From NCBI GenBank assembly GCA_001600695.1, contig BCKQ01000005.1, forward strand, positions 632,593 to 696,592: 64,000 nucleotides of DNA, read 5' to 3'. The notes under the pieces were generated by a model. That model was not told the origin of the DNA and searched no databases. It worked only from the letters and a program-made list of their open reading frames with translations. A program made the position numbers and the translations under genes. Source of the DNA: Ascoidea asiatica (lineage: Eukaryota; Ascomycota; Saccharomycetes; Ascoideales; Ascoideaceae). The first letter of the stretch is position 1; each line of letters begins with the position of its first letter. Shown piece by piece: positions 22,648 to 33,233 of the stretch.

Positions 22648-23330
22648 ATATTATTATTAATATTTGAATTAGAATTCGAAGAAAAATGATTTAAACTTAA
22701 AGAAGAATTAGTATTATTAGTAATATTTGAGATATTTGAGAAAACACTTTCTATACTATTTGAAGAGTTTTTCTTTTTCTTTTCATTAATTGGATTTATA
22801 TTATTATCAATACTATTATGATTATGATTATTTTTATGATTATTGGTATTGTTATTGTTATTGTTATTGTTATTGTTAGTATTAGTAAAAGTAGTGGCGG
22901 TTGATGATTTTGATAATTTTAATGATGGTTGAGGAGGTAAAGGTGTAGGNAAATCAAAAGAATTTAAAGAAAAAGTTTTAACATAAGATTTTGGAACTAA
23001 ACCTGGATTACATAATCTATTAATTGGTTTAACTAAAAACCAATCATTATCAATATTTGCAATTAATTTTAATATTTCACCAGTTGATATTGATAATTCT
23101 TTTGGATCTTGAGCTTTAAAATCATAATCAGCAATTAAAATAGTTGCTACTGAAGAAGAAGAAGAAGATGATGATGAAGATGGTGTTGAAGATGAAGATA
23201 AATTATTAATTTGAGATTTTTGAATATTTAAAGGATTAATTAAAGAAGAAGGTAAATCTTTATTTTGAATTGAAATTGGATTAGAAATTTGAAATTTTGA
23301 TTTTAAACCACGTTTATGTTGATTTGACAT
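21144..23330 (-). CDS. BEM1: Polarity scaffold Bem1 with a single SH3 domain
   Basis: 728 residues; S. cerevisiae Bem1 has 551. In order: one SH3 domain (about 63-125, ADYDFKAQDPKEL ... DWFLVKPINRLCNPGLVPKSYV), Asn runs, a PX domain (about 255-400, with RYYQDFYDL), a long Asn/Ser linker, and a C-terminal PB1 domain (about 648-728). The SH3 matches the second SH3 of S. cerevisiae Bem1 (WF.AKPIGRL..PGLVP); nothing like the first SH3 is present before it. Bem1 brings the exchange factor Cdc24 (via PB1), Cdc42 and PAK kinases together at sites of bud growth and mating. One ambiguous base at 22950 leaves one residue (Phe or Leu) undetermined; the frame is intact. Confidence 0.88.
22950..22950. other. 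Ambiguous base (N) inside BEM1
   Basis: A single n. On the coding strand it is the third base of a TTN codon just before a Pro-rich stretch, so the residue is Phe or Leu. Confidence 0.99.
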
Positions 23331-25267
23331 TTTTAAAAATTAATTTTAAAAATATAATATAAGATATAATTTGATAAAGTTAAAATATAAAATATAATTT
23401 AATTGAAGAAGAAAATTAGCGCCAATAAAGAAGAAAGAAATAGAGAAAAAAATAAAGAAGGAAGAAAAGAAATAAAGAAGGAAAAGAAATAAAGAGATTT
23501 GAATGAATAGCAATGATAGACTATTTACACTGTTTATACTGTAATTTGTTTACACTATAATCAGCTCAATCAGTATTATAAATATTATAAGTATTATAAG
23601 ATCTGAGATTTATTAGAATTTATAACAATTATCAAATAAATAGAAATTATAAGATTTATCTAATTGATATAAAAAAAAATATTTCTTTATTTACTTATTT
23701 ATTTAATTTAATTTTTGAATTGTGAGTAAGATTTGAAAAATAAACAAAGGAGTGAAATTAATTCTGTATTATTTAATGATTGATTAATACGTTGTGGTGA
23801 ATATTTAATAGCTTCTTTTTTTAATAGCTTATTTAATATGATAAATAATGAATGTGATAATATTTTTTTATTATTTTAATGAGAGAAAGAGAGATGATCT
23901 GAAATTTGAATAACTTTATTGGAAAGGCTCAATTAATAATTGTTTTGAAGATTGTTTTGATATTTGAAAATGAAAATATTAAAAGTTTTGTATGAGAAAG
24001 ATAGAAGTTTTAAGTGAAAAGTAATGTTATGAATTATAACAAGTAATGCTGCTACCGTCGTACTTCCAGTATTAATAGATAAAAAGAGTGCCTGTTAAGG
24101 GGGGGGTAAATATCCACAGCTCACAGTGAGATAAGTAAACAAGTAACCAAACAGGTAACTGAACAGGCTATTAAACAGGTATTTTTACTATTATTACTAT
24201 TATTACTACCAGTAAAGCTACAATGATTCTAGAAAGATGAAAAGATATAGAAATTGAAAAACAAAAGGGAAAAAGATGGGCAATATATAGAATTAATATA
24301 AATCAATATGCTTGATATTCACAAAGAAGTTACTGGAAAGCTGAACAAAGAGAATTGAGGAAAAAAGAAAGAGGAAAAAGAAAGAAAGCGTTAGAAAACT
24401 GCAATTTTTCTATTGTCTGCTTCTTTTCTTACTCTTTTTCACTGCTAAAGGTTCGGCAGTTTAAAGACGGCAGTTTAGACACGGTACATCCCGCATATGG
24501 TTTAGGTATTCTGTTCACGTTAACGGCGCTCACAAATCTCTCAGTCTCACGCGCTAAGGCCAGAAACAACAGCAGCCAAAGAAATGCTCTCAGTGCCGGT
24601 TAGGAGCACCAGTTCAGGCGATACCTGCAGAATTGGGACAGGCGGCTTCATTAAAGTTATTGTTATCTCAAAATGACTAAGCACTGACTCAGTAACGTCA
24701 CGTGATCTATTTTTTTTAACAAATTTGCCACTAGCTATCGTTATCACGTGTTTATGTTTTAGCCACACTTTCTTTTTTTTGTTGTTTTTGTGGCTACTGT
24801 TTCAAATGTGAAGTCTAGACTTCGACGATGCTTCCACACTGCAGGGGGCTGTCGCTTGGGCGGCATCGCTCCGGCGAGGTTTAACTTTAATGCGGTCTTC
24901 TTCCTTCTCAAACAGGATACCATATTGAAATCCAAAATAATCTTTAATTAAAAATTAACAAACGTTACTTTTCTTCTAAGAAAAAACTCGATAAAGTTAA
25001 AGTTATTGCTATTACTCTCTGAGATGAAATCTGATTCGATTGAAGCCATCGAAATCATACGAATCAAAACTTCCATTTCTGCAGCCTTAATATTATAATA
25101 TATTATTATCTATCATAATATATTATTATCTAATATTATATATAAAAAAACAATTATTCCTTTTTTCACTAGTTTAAAACTAATTTATTTCTATAGTTAT
25201 TAAAAGCACTATTATCTTAAAGTATCTTGAAATCATATTATTTTATCATCCTATTACTTTATATATA
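23331..25267. promoter_or_regulatory. Divergent BEM1 / orphan promoter region with a GC-rich island
   Basis: A 1.94-kb gap. About 24430-24920 is a GC-rich island with CACGTG at 24699-24704 (as GTCACGTGAT) and 24745-24750, and GCCACA at 24762-24767. A run of eight G lies near 24100, and a degenerate AACAGGTA repeat lies at about 24140-24182. Open frames in the island have no recognisable product. Confidence 0.55.
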
Positions 25268-26194
25268 ATGAATCAGATTCCAAATAATTCAAATAATTCA
25301 AACAATTCAAATTCAAGCTCAAATTTTCAATTATGCCAAATAAATGATAGTTTAGAAAATTCTTTATCCTATAATCTACAATTGAAAGAAAATTTAGATA
25401 AGCTATATAATATGAATAATGATATAAAGAGTATAAAGGAGATAGAGTATATAGATGATATAGAAGATATAGATGATATAGACGATAGCTCAGATTTACT
25501 AGATCTTATAAGTTGCTATCAAGATAATTATGATTCAAATGATGAATCTATTGATGAATCTATTTTTTTTAAATCAAATTCTATCTTAGATTCTCCAGTA
25601 ACTTCTTCAACTTCACCTTCAACTTCATTTTCTATCTCAACTTCAAATTTAAATTCTCCTCAATATTCTTTTCAAAGTTATAATAATAATATAAATAATA
25701 GTATAAATAATAATAGATTATCATATTATACATCTAAATCACGATCGAACTTACATTTAATATCAAATTTAAATTCAAATAGACCATTAATAAATAGATC
25801 TAATTCATCATTATCATCTTCTTCAAATGTTAAAAGATTAAGTTCATCATTTAAAAGATCTTCTTCTCTTTTTTTAAAATCCATATCTACAAAAGCAATT
25901 CTTAATAGTAATAACAATAATATTAATAGTAAAAATAGTAATAATAAAAAAATAAATATTTCAAGACCTTTAAATTCAATAAATTCATCATATTTTAATC
26001 ATCAATTAATTAATAATCAATTGACCAATAATAATAATAATAAAATTAATAATAATAGTAAGAATTTAAACTCAAATTCTAAAAAAATTAAAAAAATGGA
26101 AGATACTTTAGATAATGATTATAAATATAATTATAAATTTCCAACAAAAGAAGATATATTATATAATTTATATATATTAGGTAATGAAAATTAA
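25268..26194 (+). CDS. Orphan Ser/Asn-rich protein with an acidic segment
   Basis: 308 residues. I do not recognise it. It has an Asn/Ser-rich start, a strongly acidic Ile/Asp segment near 60-85 (EYIDDIEDIDDIDD), a Ser/Thr-rich region near 105-130, a basic Ser-rich patch near 180-205 (VKRLSSSFKRSSS) that could be a phosphorylation cluster, Asn runs, and a short C-terminal segment with aromatic residues (YKYNYKFPTKEDILYNLYILG). No transmembrane segment is seen. The stop is only 28 bp from the aldo-keto reductase stop on the other strand. The conserved-looking ends argue for a real, probably regulatory, protein, but the evidence is thin. Confidence 0.6.
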   Translation: MNQIPNNSNNSNNSNSSSNFQLCQINDSLENSLSYNLQLKENLDKLYNMNNDIKSIKEIEYIDDIEDIDDIDDSSDLLDLISCYQDNYDSNDESIDESIFFKSNSILDSPVTSSTSPSTSFSISTSNLNSPQYSFQSYNNNINNSINNNRLSYYTSKSRSNLHLISNLNSNRPLINRSNSSLSSSSNVKRLSSSFKRSSSLFLKSISTKAILNSNNNNINSKNSNNKKINISRPLNSINSSYFNHQLINNQLTNNNNNKINNNSKNLNSNSKKIKKMEDTLDNDYKYNYKFPTKEDILYNLYILGNEN

Positions 26195-26222
26195 TTGGTT
26201 AATTATTTAGTTAATTAATTAG

Positions 26223-27074
26223 TTAAGGAGCATCAGTACATTCCCAATCACTTGGTTCATAAGCATTTGGTTGATCAATTTCATTCATTTCATCTTTGGT
26301 TAATTCAAAAGAATAAACATCTAAATTAATTTTTAATCTTGAAATTGTAGAAGTTTTTGGTAATGGAATATTACCATGTTGTAAATTCCATCTAATTAAA
26401 ATTTGAGAAGTTGAAACATTATATTTTTTTGAAATTTTAATTAAAATTGGATCATTAAATCTACCACCATGATTTAAAGGTGCATAACTTTCAACTTGAA
26501 TATCATTTTTTCTACAAAATTCACTTAATTTACTTCTCATAATCCATGGAGAAATTTCAATTTGATTAATTACAGGTTTATATTTTAAATTTTTATAATT
26601 TAATAATTCTAAAATATGTTTTTCACCATAATTACTTACACCAATATTTTTAACAAAATTTAAATCAATTGATTCTTCCATTGCTTTCCAAGTTTCAATT
26701 CTCTTTTTTGGACCACATAATGGACTATGAATTAATAATAAATCAATATAATCAATATAATTTTTAATTTTATTAAAAGATTCATTAATTCCAATTTTTG
26801 CATTATTATAACCACATTGTGAATTCCATAATTTTGTTGTATACCAAACTTCAGATCTTTTATTATTTATTGGATCTTCTTTTAACCATTTTGAAATACC
26901 TTTAGCAACATCAACTTCATTTGCATATAAAACTGCAGAATCAAAATGTCTATAACCAACTTTTAATGCATTATAAACAATTTCTGAAGTTTTATCATGT
27001 GGTATATCCCAAGTACCTAAACCAATTGTTGGAATTATTGAACCATTATTTAGTTTTAAAAATTTCTTAACCAT
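26223..27074 (-). CDS. Aldo-keto reductase, YJR096W type
   Basis: 283 residues, a full-length AKR barrel. The catalytic tetrad is visible: Asp45, Tyr50 (FDSAVLYANE), Lys81 (TTKLW) and His116 (LLIHSPL). NADPH-binding segments occur near the end (LPKTSTISRL). The protein resembles S. cerevisiae YJR096W along its length, including LLLIHSPL, IGVSNYG.KHI.ELL, NQIEISPWIMR and the identical terminal WECTDAP. Enzymes of this group reduce aldehydes and sugars such as xylose or arabinose with NADPH in the cytosol; the substrate here is unknown. It shares a divergent promoter region, carrying unusual repeats, with the cyclin gene. Confidence 0.93.
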   Translation of the reverse strand: MVKKFLKLNNGSIIPTIGLGTWDIPHDKTSEIVYNALKVGYRHFDSAVLYANEVDVAKGISKWLKEDPINNKRSEVWYTTKLWNSQCGYNNAKIGINESFNKIKNYIDYIDLLLIHSPLCGPKKRIETWKAMEESIDLNFVKNIGVSNYGEKHILELLNYKNLKYKPVINQIEISPWIMRSKLSEFCRKNDIQVESYAPLNHGGRFNDPILIKISKKYNVSTSQILIRWNLQHGNIPLPKTSTISRLKINLDVYSFELTKDEMNEIDQPNAYEPSDWECTDAP

Positions 27075-27363
27075 TTTTAATAATAATAAAAATAATAATA
27101 AGAATTTTAATAATAAGAAGATCAGGAAAAAGAATTGAAGGAAAAGTTATTCAAGTAAGTATTCCTTTTAATACAAATATAAATATAGATGAAATATGAA
27201 TTACATTTGCTTATAAAAAATATATGGGATAAAAAGGATAATAATGAGTATACTCGACTTATTCAAATCATCGATAAAACTAATTTAGTATGGTAAATAA
27301 TAGAGGATTAATTTCCTTAAATATCTTCGGGATAAAATACCAGATTTAAATCACGAGGTAGCA

Positions 27364-27433
27364 ACAAAGATTACGACTCCACTTTAATGGTTCTTCTTTA
27401 AAAAAACCATTAAAGTGGAGTCGTAATCTTTGT
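27364..27433. repeat. Perfect 29-bp inverted repeat with a 12-bp loop
   Basis: Arm 27364-27392 is the exact reverse complement of 27405-27433. The loop, 27393-27404, is AT-rich. The arms are of mixed composition (core ACGACTCCACTTTAATGG), so this is not a simple-sequence accident. No target-site duplication is seen at the edges. It lies 290 bp upstream of the reductase start. Confidence 0.97.
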
Positions 27434-28290
27434 ATTCTAGGACATATGTTGAAAATAATAGGACTATGATCTTGCTCTTGGGATACATATTTATTAGGGT
27501 CCGGGTGTTCAGTCTTCCGGTGCAGTGTTTTACAACTACTCCTTCCAAGAAAGCTTAGCAGGGGCTGGAGAGGCACACAGAAGGAGAGACGTGGCGGGGG
27601 AAGTCAAGATGACTATTTATAGACATCGTGACACGCACACCCCTCAAGAACCAGGATACCTCAGCCATATAGTCAGGTGCTTCAACTGGGTCTGGTGCTA
27701 CTTCTTCTACATCTGCTTCAGATGTAGCTGTTTCTGCGGTGTGAGCTGGATGTGCTTGCTGAGAATACTTTTCTGATTTTCCTGATTTCTCTGATTTCTC
27801 TGAAACAGCTGATTGAACTGGCGGTGCTGATTGAATCTCGAGTGTTTCAATTCAAACTCAGCTTGATTCAGCTCGATTCAGACTGATTTGGATTTTGGGA
27901 GTTGAATACGAATTAATTCAAGTGCAACGCTACAAACGCACATATTCCACAACATGTTACCAGCCGATTACAGTTCCCAGTAATGCTTTACAGTGCTCGT
28001 TCTGTCCAATTGTTGGCCATTCCACGCTTTTTAAGTTCTCTTTGTTGTTAAGCTTTAGCACAACTTAAATATATTTTGGTTATTGAAATAATTGGTTATT
28101 AAAATATTTGGTTATTTGGTTATTTAGTTATTTGTTAAGTTGCCTCACTTTTTTTTCACTGAAAATTTCTCACAACTTGCAAAAAACTTACAGTAACGTT
28201 AACTTAGAAACTTACCAAAAACTTACCAAGTATTTTCCCAAAAGTTACCAAAAACATTTTCAAAGCTAATTTAGACTGGAGCTGAGTGTT

Positions 28291-28400
28291 TTAAATCGAT
28301 TTAAATTGATTTAAAATGATATAAATCAGTTTAAACTGATTTAAAGTAGTTTAAACTGGTATAAACTGGAATAAACTGGAATAAACTGGAATAAACCTCA
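28291..28400. repeat. Eleven 10-bp units centred on TTTAAA/ATAAAC
   Basis: Eleven successive units keep an exact 10-bp register, from TTAAATCGAT through TTAAACTGAT to ATAAACTGGA (three identical copies at 28361-28390), with the last unit partly decayed. The left units are more diverged. Confidence 0.93.
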
Positions 28401-28969
28401 ATTGACATATTTCGATTATTATTATTATTTATTTGCCTATTGAAGTATTATTAAAATACCTAATAAAAATATTAATTATCTGTAATAACTTCAATATTTT
28501 CAATAATATTAATATTAATTACACTCATCTATCATCATTCATATCAAATTATATCATATCATATCATATCATATCTTAGTATCATTCTTTTAAATCACTT
28601 TAGAATCTAGGAACGTTTTTTAAATTGATATCATAAATATCTTTAATACCTTCAATATCTTTTATATTATCTGGAGTATCCAAACTACAACAGTACACTT
28701 CATCATTAAATTTCTACTTTATTATTTTCTTTAATCATCTATCACCAATAATCTCATCAACTATATTCAATTATATTCAATTATATATAAACACATATAC
28801 TCTATAAGCATATATAAATGTATATATAAACAATCATAAAATATATACTAATATATATTTGTTTATTTATTTCTTTATCTCTTTATTTATTTGTTTATTT
28901 TTCTCATTTTCAAATCTATATTCTAAGCGCTGATACTTTTATTTCAATTATTAAACAAAAAAAAAAAAA

Positions 28970-31213
28970 ATGTCTGATAAAGCTGCTTTATCTTATTTTA
29001 TAAGAAGAAGTGTAACTTCAGAAATGATAGATTATCTTGCAACTTCTACTCTTTCAATAGTTTCAATAAAATCAATATCTCCACCAAATTCAAATTTTAA
29101 TAATTCTAATAATTCTATAAATCATCCTTATATAAATAAAAGACTTAATATTCCTTCAAATCATTCAATTCAAAAAAATAATTCAATTCAAAAAAAATTT
29201 AATAATAAAAATAATATACCTTATTATCCTCCTTCTCCTCCTCTTTCACCTTCAATTAAAAAATTATCGTTATTATCCAACAATAACAATAGCAATAACA
29301 ATAATAACATAAATATTAATATTAATAAGAATAATAAAACTCCTTTGATACCAAATATTAAAACTTCTTTAAAAAAATTCATTCAAGCTCTTATAAAGCA
29401 TTCAAATGTTCAAGTTCCAACTTTAATGTCTTCTTTAGTTTATTTAATTCGTTTAAAAAATGCAATTCCATATTCTGAAGTTTTTGGTAATCCAACAACT
29501 CCTCATAGAATTTTTATTGGTTGTTTAATATTAGCTGCTAAATTTTTAAATGATTCTTCTCCTTTAAATAAACATTGGTGTAAATATACTGATGGTTTAT
29601 TATCAATTCATGATATAAATTTAATTGAAATTCAATTATTATCTTATTTAAATTGGGATTTAAAAATTTCAATTAATGATTTATATATTGCTTTTGCTCC
29701 TTTTTTATCTCCAATAAAAAATCATTTAAAAATTAAAAATGATGAAATTTTAAAAAAAAAATTAACTAATTATAATAATTATAATAATATTAATAATAAT
29801 AATAGTAATAATAACAATAATAATATAATTAATAATAATTTAAATAATAAATCTAAAATTTTCATAAATTCAAATAATAATGATTCTTTATCAAATTTAT
29901 TAAATCCAAAATCTTCAATTATAACTTCAACTAAATTTCCAAATTCTAATTCAAATTCAAATCCAAATCTAAATCCACAAAAATCTTTAAGATATTCAAC
30001 TTCTTTAGGTTCTTTAAGAAATTTCAATTTAATGCCACCTCCACTTCAAATTCCATTAAATTCTTCTCCTTCTTTTTCAACCTGTTCTTCTCCATTAAAA
30101 TCATCTCATTTATCAAATACAAATCATTCAAGTGTTAGTTCAACAACTCATTTACCTTTACATCCTCCAATTACTAGATCAAATTCAAATTTTTCAAATG
30201 ATTCTTTAAAATCTTCTTATTCTCAGACTCCTATTCATAATGAAGGTTCAACATATTCTATATCTTCTGTTTCATCAAAGGAAACAAATATAAATATGAA
30301 TATAAGTTTAAATTCAAATAATAACAACTTAATTAATAATAGTAATAATTTAAGTACTATTTCTGCAAATAATTCCAAAAAAATAAATTTAAAAGAATTT
30401 GAAGCTCCTCCAAGTGCTGCATTTAATAAATCTCCATTTAAAGCAAAATCTCCTTTATCAAAAGAATATCATCAAAATAATAATTCAGTTTCCTCAATTT
30501 TCTTAAGCCCATTAACAAGTTTTAGAAAAAATTCAATAAAATTAAAACATTCAATATTAAAATTAAATAAAAATTATATTGGAAGTAGTAATTTAAATCT
30601 TGAAATTGAAAGTGAATCTGAACATTTTACTGATAATAATCACATTCATAATCATATTAATAATAGTAATAATAACCATAACCATAATCATAGTAATAAT
30701 CATAATCCTAATCATAATAAACAAGAAAATGATGATGACGATGATGGTTTTAATTTCGTTCATTCAACTACAACTATAATAAATTCAAAGTCAAATGGAA
30801 ATTCTAATATTAGTCCATTATCACATAAATTAACTTCATTAAATACTAATTTACCTAATGGAAATATAAATAAACAATATTTTCATTCCAAAAATTCAAA
30901 TCATACAACTTCAAGTTTTATAAATGGAAATATTACACCAGCTAGAACTTATTTTCGTATACCACATCATAAATCAATGGTTAATTTACATTCAAATTCA
31001 AATCCAAATTCAACTTCTTCCAATTTTAATAAAAACTTAAACATTGAGAAACCAGCTACAAACATTAATCAACTAAATCACAATCAAAGTCAATGTTATA
31101 AAACCTCTAAAACCAGTTCAAATGCAAATATAAATTTAAATATTAATATCAAAGAAAATTCAAACCTTTCTAAGAACAATTCCAGTCATCTAAATAACAA
31201 TCATGAAACTTAA
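28970..31213 (+). CDS. Pho85-type G1 cyclin, PCL1/PCL2/PCL9 family
   Basis: 747 residues, far longer than S. cerevisiae Pcl1 or Pcl2 (about 280-310). A short N-terminal segment (LSYFIRRSVTSEMIDYLA) resembles the start of the Pcl1/2 group. The cyclin box lies at about 127-255 and shows SNVQVPTLMSSLVYL, TTPHRIFIGCLILAAKFLNDSSPLNKHW and IEIQLLSYLNWDLKIS, which are diagnostic of Pho85 cyclins of this subgroup. The last 490 residues are Ser/Asn/His-rich with many Ser-Pro sites. The family activates the kinase Pho85 in G1, acting in morphogenesis and cell-cycle entry. HNT1 lies next door, as PCL2 and HNT1 lie near each other in S. cerevisiae, which favours PCL2. Confidence 0.85.
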   Translation: MSDKAALSYFIRRSVTSEMIDYLATSTLSIVSIKSISPPNSNFNNSNNSINHPYINKRLNIPSNHSIQKNNSIQKKFNNKNNIPYYPPSPPLSPSIKKLSLLSNNNNSNNNNNINININKNNKTPLIPNIKTSLKKFIQALIKHSNVQVPTLMSSLVYLIRLKNAIPYSEVFGNPTTPHRIFIGCLILAAKFLNDSSPLNKHWCKYTDGLLSIHDINLIEIQLLSYLNWDLKISINDLYIAFAPFLSPIKNHLKIKNDEILKKKLTNYNNYNNINNNNSNNNNNNIINNNLNNKSKIFINSNNNDSLSNLLNPKSSIITSTKFPNSNSNSNPNLNPQKSLRYSTSLGSLRNFNLMPPPLQIPLNSSPSFSTCSSPLKSSHLSNTNHSSVSSTTHLPLHPPITRSNSNFSNDSLKSSYSQTPIHNEGSTYSISSVSSKETNINMNISLNSNNNNLINNSNNLSTISANNSKKINLKEFEAPPSAAFNKSPFKAKSPLSKEYHQNNNSVSSIFLSPLTSFRKNSIKLKHSILKLNKNYIGSSNLNLEIESESEHFTDNNHIHNHINNSNNNHNHNHSNNHNPNHNKQENDDDDDGFNFVHSTTTIINSKSNGNSNISPLSHKLTSLNTNLPNGNINKQYFHSKNSNHTTSSFINGNITPARTYFRIPHHKSMVNLHSNSNPNSTSSNFNKNLNIEKPATNINQLNHNQSQCYKTSKTSSNANINLNINIKENSNLSKNNSSHLNNNHET

Positions 31214-31868
31214 TCATTCAATTCTTCATTATCATTCAATTCTTTGCTCTTGCTTCATATTTTTTTTTGTACATTTCAAAAGCTTTAATTTAAATTTTTC
31301 AATACTCTCAGATAATTACTTATTCACTTTTCCACTTTTTATTATTTTCTTGACCATTCATTTATTCAAAGAAACATTTTTTTTATTACTTTATTGCTTT
31401 ACAATTCTGGTCAAATTTTTATTGTTTATTGTTACCTTTTATCGTTATCGTTTATATGTTCTTGTTTATTGTTAAATCTCATTGTTAATTGCTCATATTG
31501 TTTATTCTTATTAATGTCTCTTCTTTTTTTGCTTTTTCTTTTTTTTTTTTCTTAATTCTCAAATTTGACAGTTTAATTTACTTAAGTTCTTCTTTTTTCT
31601 TTTATCATTCATATTGGTTCTTATTTTTATTATTATTTTCAAGTGATTGGTTTGTTAAAATCTATCAATAAATTAATTAAAGTCGAAAAGATAAATTGGT
31701 TTTTCTTTATTGTTTAATGACACTTGATAAATTAATAAATAGTAAATAATGAATAATAAATAATAAATAATACATTTATTCGATTATATTAGATATGTAT
31801 ATTCAATTTAAAACTAAAAAAAAAAAAAATTAGGAAAGGAGTATATTGAATTCCAATTAAATATCAAT
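31214..31868. other. Convergent gap between the cyclin gene and HNT1
   Basis: 655 bp, extremely AT-rich, T-rich on the plus strand to about 31650, then A-rich. No GC-rich island and no gene. It probably holds the 3' ends of both transcripts. Confidence 0.55.
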
Positions 31869-32330
31869 TTATTCTGATTCTGATTGAGATTGTAAATTTT
31901 TTAAAATTGATTGTTGTAAAGTTTTCAATTCATCCATATTTCCTTTCTTTGCAGGCCAACCAACAATTAAACCATCATTTGAATCATTTTTTGGAATTAA
32001 ATGAAAATGAACATGATCAACAACTTGATGAGCAATTCTTCCATTATTTTGTAAAACATTATAACCATTACCTAAAGGAGATTCATTATTTAAACCTAAA
32101 GAAAAAGATAATTTTTTAACAACAGGTAAAATATCTTTTAAGTAATCATCAGGTAAATTATGTAATTTTGCACCATGATATTTTGGGATAATTAAAGCAT
32201 GTCCCTTTGAACATGGTTCAATATCAAGAAATGAATAAGAATATTTTGTTTCAATTAATTTAAATGAAGGAATCTCACCTTTAATAATCTTACAAAATAT
32301 ACATGAAGCATTGAAAGCACAAGAAGACAT
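31869..32330 (-). CDS. HNT1: HIT-family adenosine 5'-monophosphoramidase Hnt1 (Hint)
   Basis: 153 residues. It shows the Hint branch of the histidine-triad fold: CIFCKIIKGEIPSFKLIET near the start, then SFLDIEPCSKGHALIIPKYH, NVLQNNGRIAHQ and the triad HVHFH (His106, His108, His110) followed by LIPK. Enzymes of this family hydrolyse AMP-lysine and adenosine phosphoramidates. In yeast Hnt1 is linked to the TFIIH kinase Kin28. No intron is needed. The upstream 222-bp gap to SFT2, which is on the same strand, is AT-rich and must hold its promoter. Confidence 0.95.
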   Translation of the reverse strand: MSSCAFNASCIFCKIIKGEIPSFKLIETKYSYSFLDIEPCSKGHALIIPKYHGAKLHNLPDDYLKDILPVVKKLSFSLGLNNESPLGNGYNVLQNNGRIAHQVVDHVHFHLIPKNDSNDGLIVGWPAKKGNMDELKTLQQSILKNLQSQSESE

Positions 32331-32552
32331 TGTTATTAAGTTATAGTTAATGAACTGTTGAATATTATTTGAATTGAGTTAACTGAAGATATATAAAAAG
32401 ATTATGAAAAGATTATGAAAAGATTATGAAAAGATATATATGAAATATAATATTTATACAAATTAAAAGTGATAGAATGAATGATAGTTAAAAGGAATGG
32501 AATAATTTGAATGGATCCTTTAATTCTTAAATTGAATTTCCTTAGACCTACT

Positions 32553-33233
32553 TTAGAGGGGAAGAATGTTTGAAATTTGTCTTGTACCCACGGAGGTTAA
32601 AAGACTTAGAGACTGTCTTCCGAAAGGAAAATAACTAATTATATAATAAATAACAGCAATAAGTTCCAATACTGCAAAAATAATAGTTAAAATAGTTGAT
32701 TTAACAAAAACAGAGAAATAAACAGTTAGGAATATTAAAGAAAAAAAAGAAATTGTAAATGGAAGTCTTTCTTTTGATAAAAGATGTTTTATATAATTAT
32801 AAGGTCCTTGAATAAAACCAAAAGAAATAACAAATAATAAAGAACCTAAACTCCAAAGTAAACCAAACTTTCTTGGTTTCAAAGCAAGAACAGGAAATAA
32901 GAAGAAACTTAGAAAAAAAAATAAAGCAGAAGCAAGAAGAGAAGCAGCAAATAATGAATATCTTTCAAACATGGATAATTTAAAGAAAAAAGAAGGTTCC
33001 TCTAAAACTTCTGGATCATTATTCAAGGTTGGCAATCTTTCATAAGCATCAGAAACAGAATCTTTGATATTGTTTGACCATTTAGAGAAAGTTATTGAAA
33101 AAGGATTAGAATCTTCATTGATATTGTTATTATTGCTGCTAGTATTGGTAGTGTTGGATGAATCTCGATTGGAACCCCATTTCCATTTAGGACTGAAGGG
33201 AGAATCGGTATTGCCTAAGCTTATTCCATTCAT
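32553..33233 (-). CDS. SFT2: Golgi transport protein Sft2
   Basis: 226 residues. A hydrophilic Asn/Ser-rich N-terminus of about 85 residues is followed by four hydrophobic segments between about 90 and 205. Sft2 hallmarks are FFLSFFLFPVLALKPRKFGLLWSLGSLLFVISFGFIQGP, split here by position as residues near 105-145, LLSKERLPFT near 155, FVKSTILT near 175, and AVIYYIISYFPFG near 193-205. Sft2 is a tetraspanning Golgi protein that helps endosome-derived vesicles fuse with the Golgi, alongside Got1. It is divergent with RTG3; S. cerevisiae has the same pair (YBL102W/YBL103C). Confidence 0.93.
   Translation of the reverse strand: MNGISLGNTDSPFSPKWKWGSNRDSSNTTNTSSNNNNINEDSNPFSITFSKWSNNIKDSVSDAYERLPTLNNDPEVLEEPSFFFKLSMFERYSLFAASLLASALFFFLSFFLFPVLALKPRKFGLLWSLGSLLFVISFGFIQGPYNYIKHLLSKERLPFTISFFSLIFLTVYFSVFVKSTILTIIFAVLELIAVIYYIISYFPFGRQSLSLLTSVGTRQISNILPL

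Larger units (their letters stand above)
27075..28969. promoter_or_regulatory. Divergent reductase / cyclin promoter region
   Basis: A 1.9-kb gap with a perfect inverted repeat (27364-27433), a GC-richer island (about 27440-28060), a 10-bp-period tract (28291-28400), a short TATCA repeat (about 28557-28576) and an A-run immediately before the cyclin ATG. No supportable gene is seen. Confidence 0.6.

Noticed and set aside
24355-24768. Short frames in the BEM1-upstream island.
   Set aside because: They overlap antisense, have no family features, and coincide with a GC-rich island carrying CACGTG sites.
27525-27776. 83-codon Cys-rich frame in the reductase/cyclin gap.
   Set aside because: It has a mixed, non-conserved composition, overlaps another frame on the opposite strand, and lies in a promoter island.
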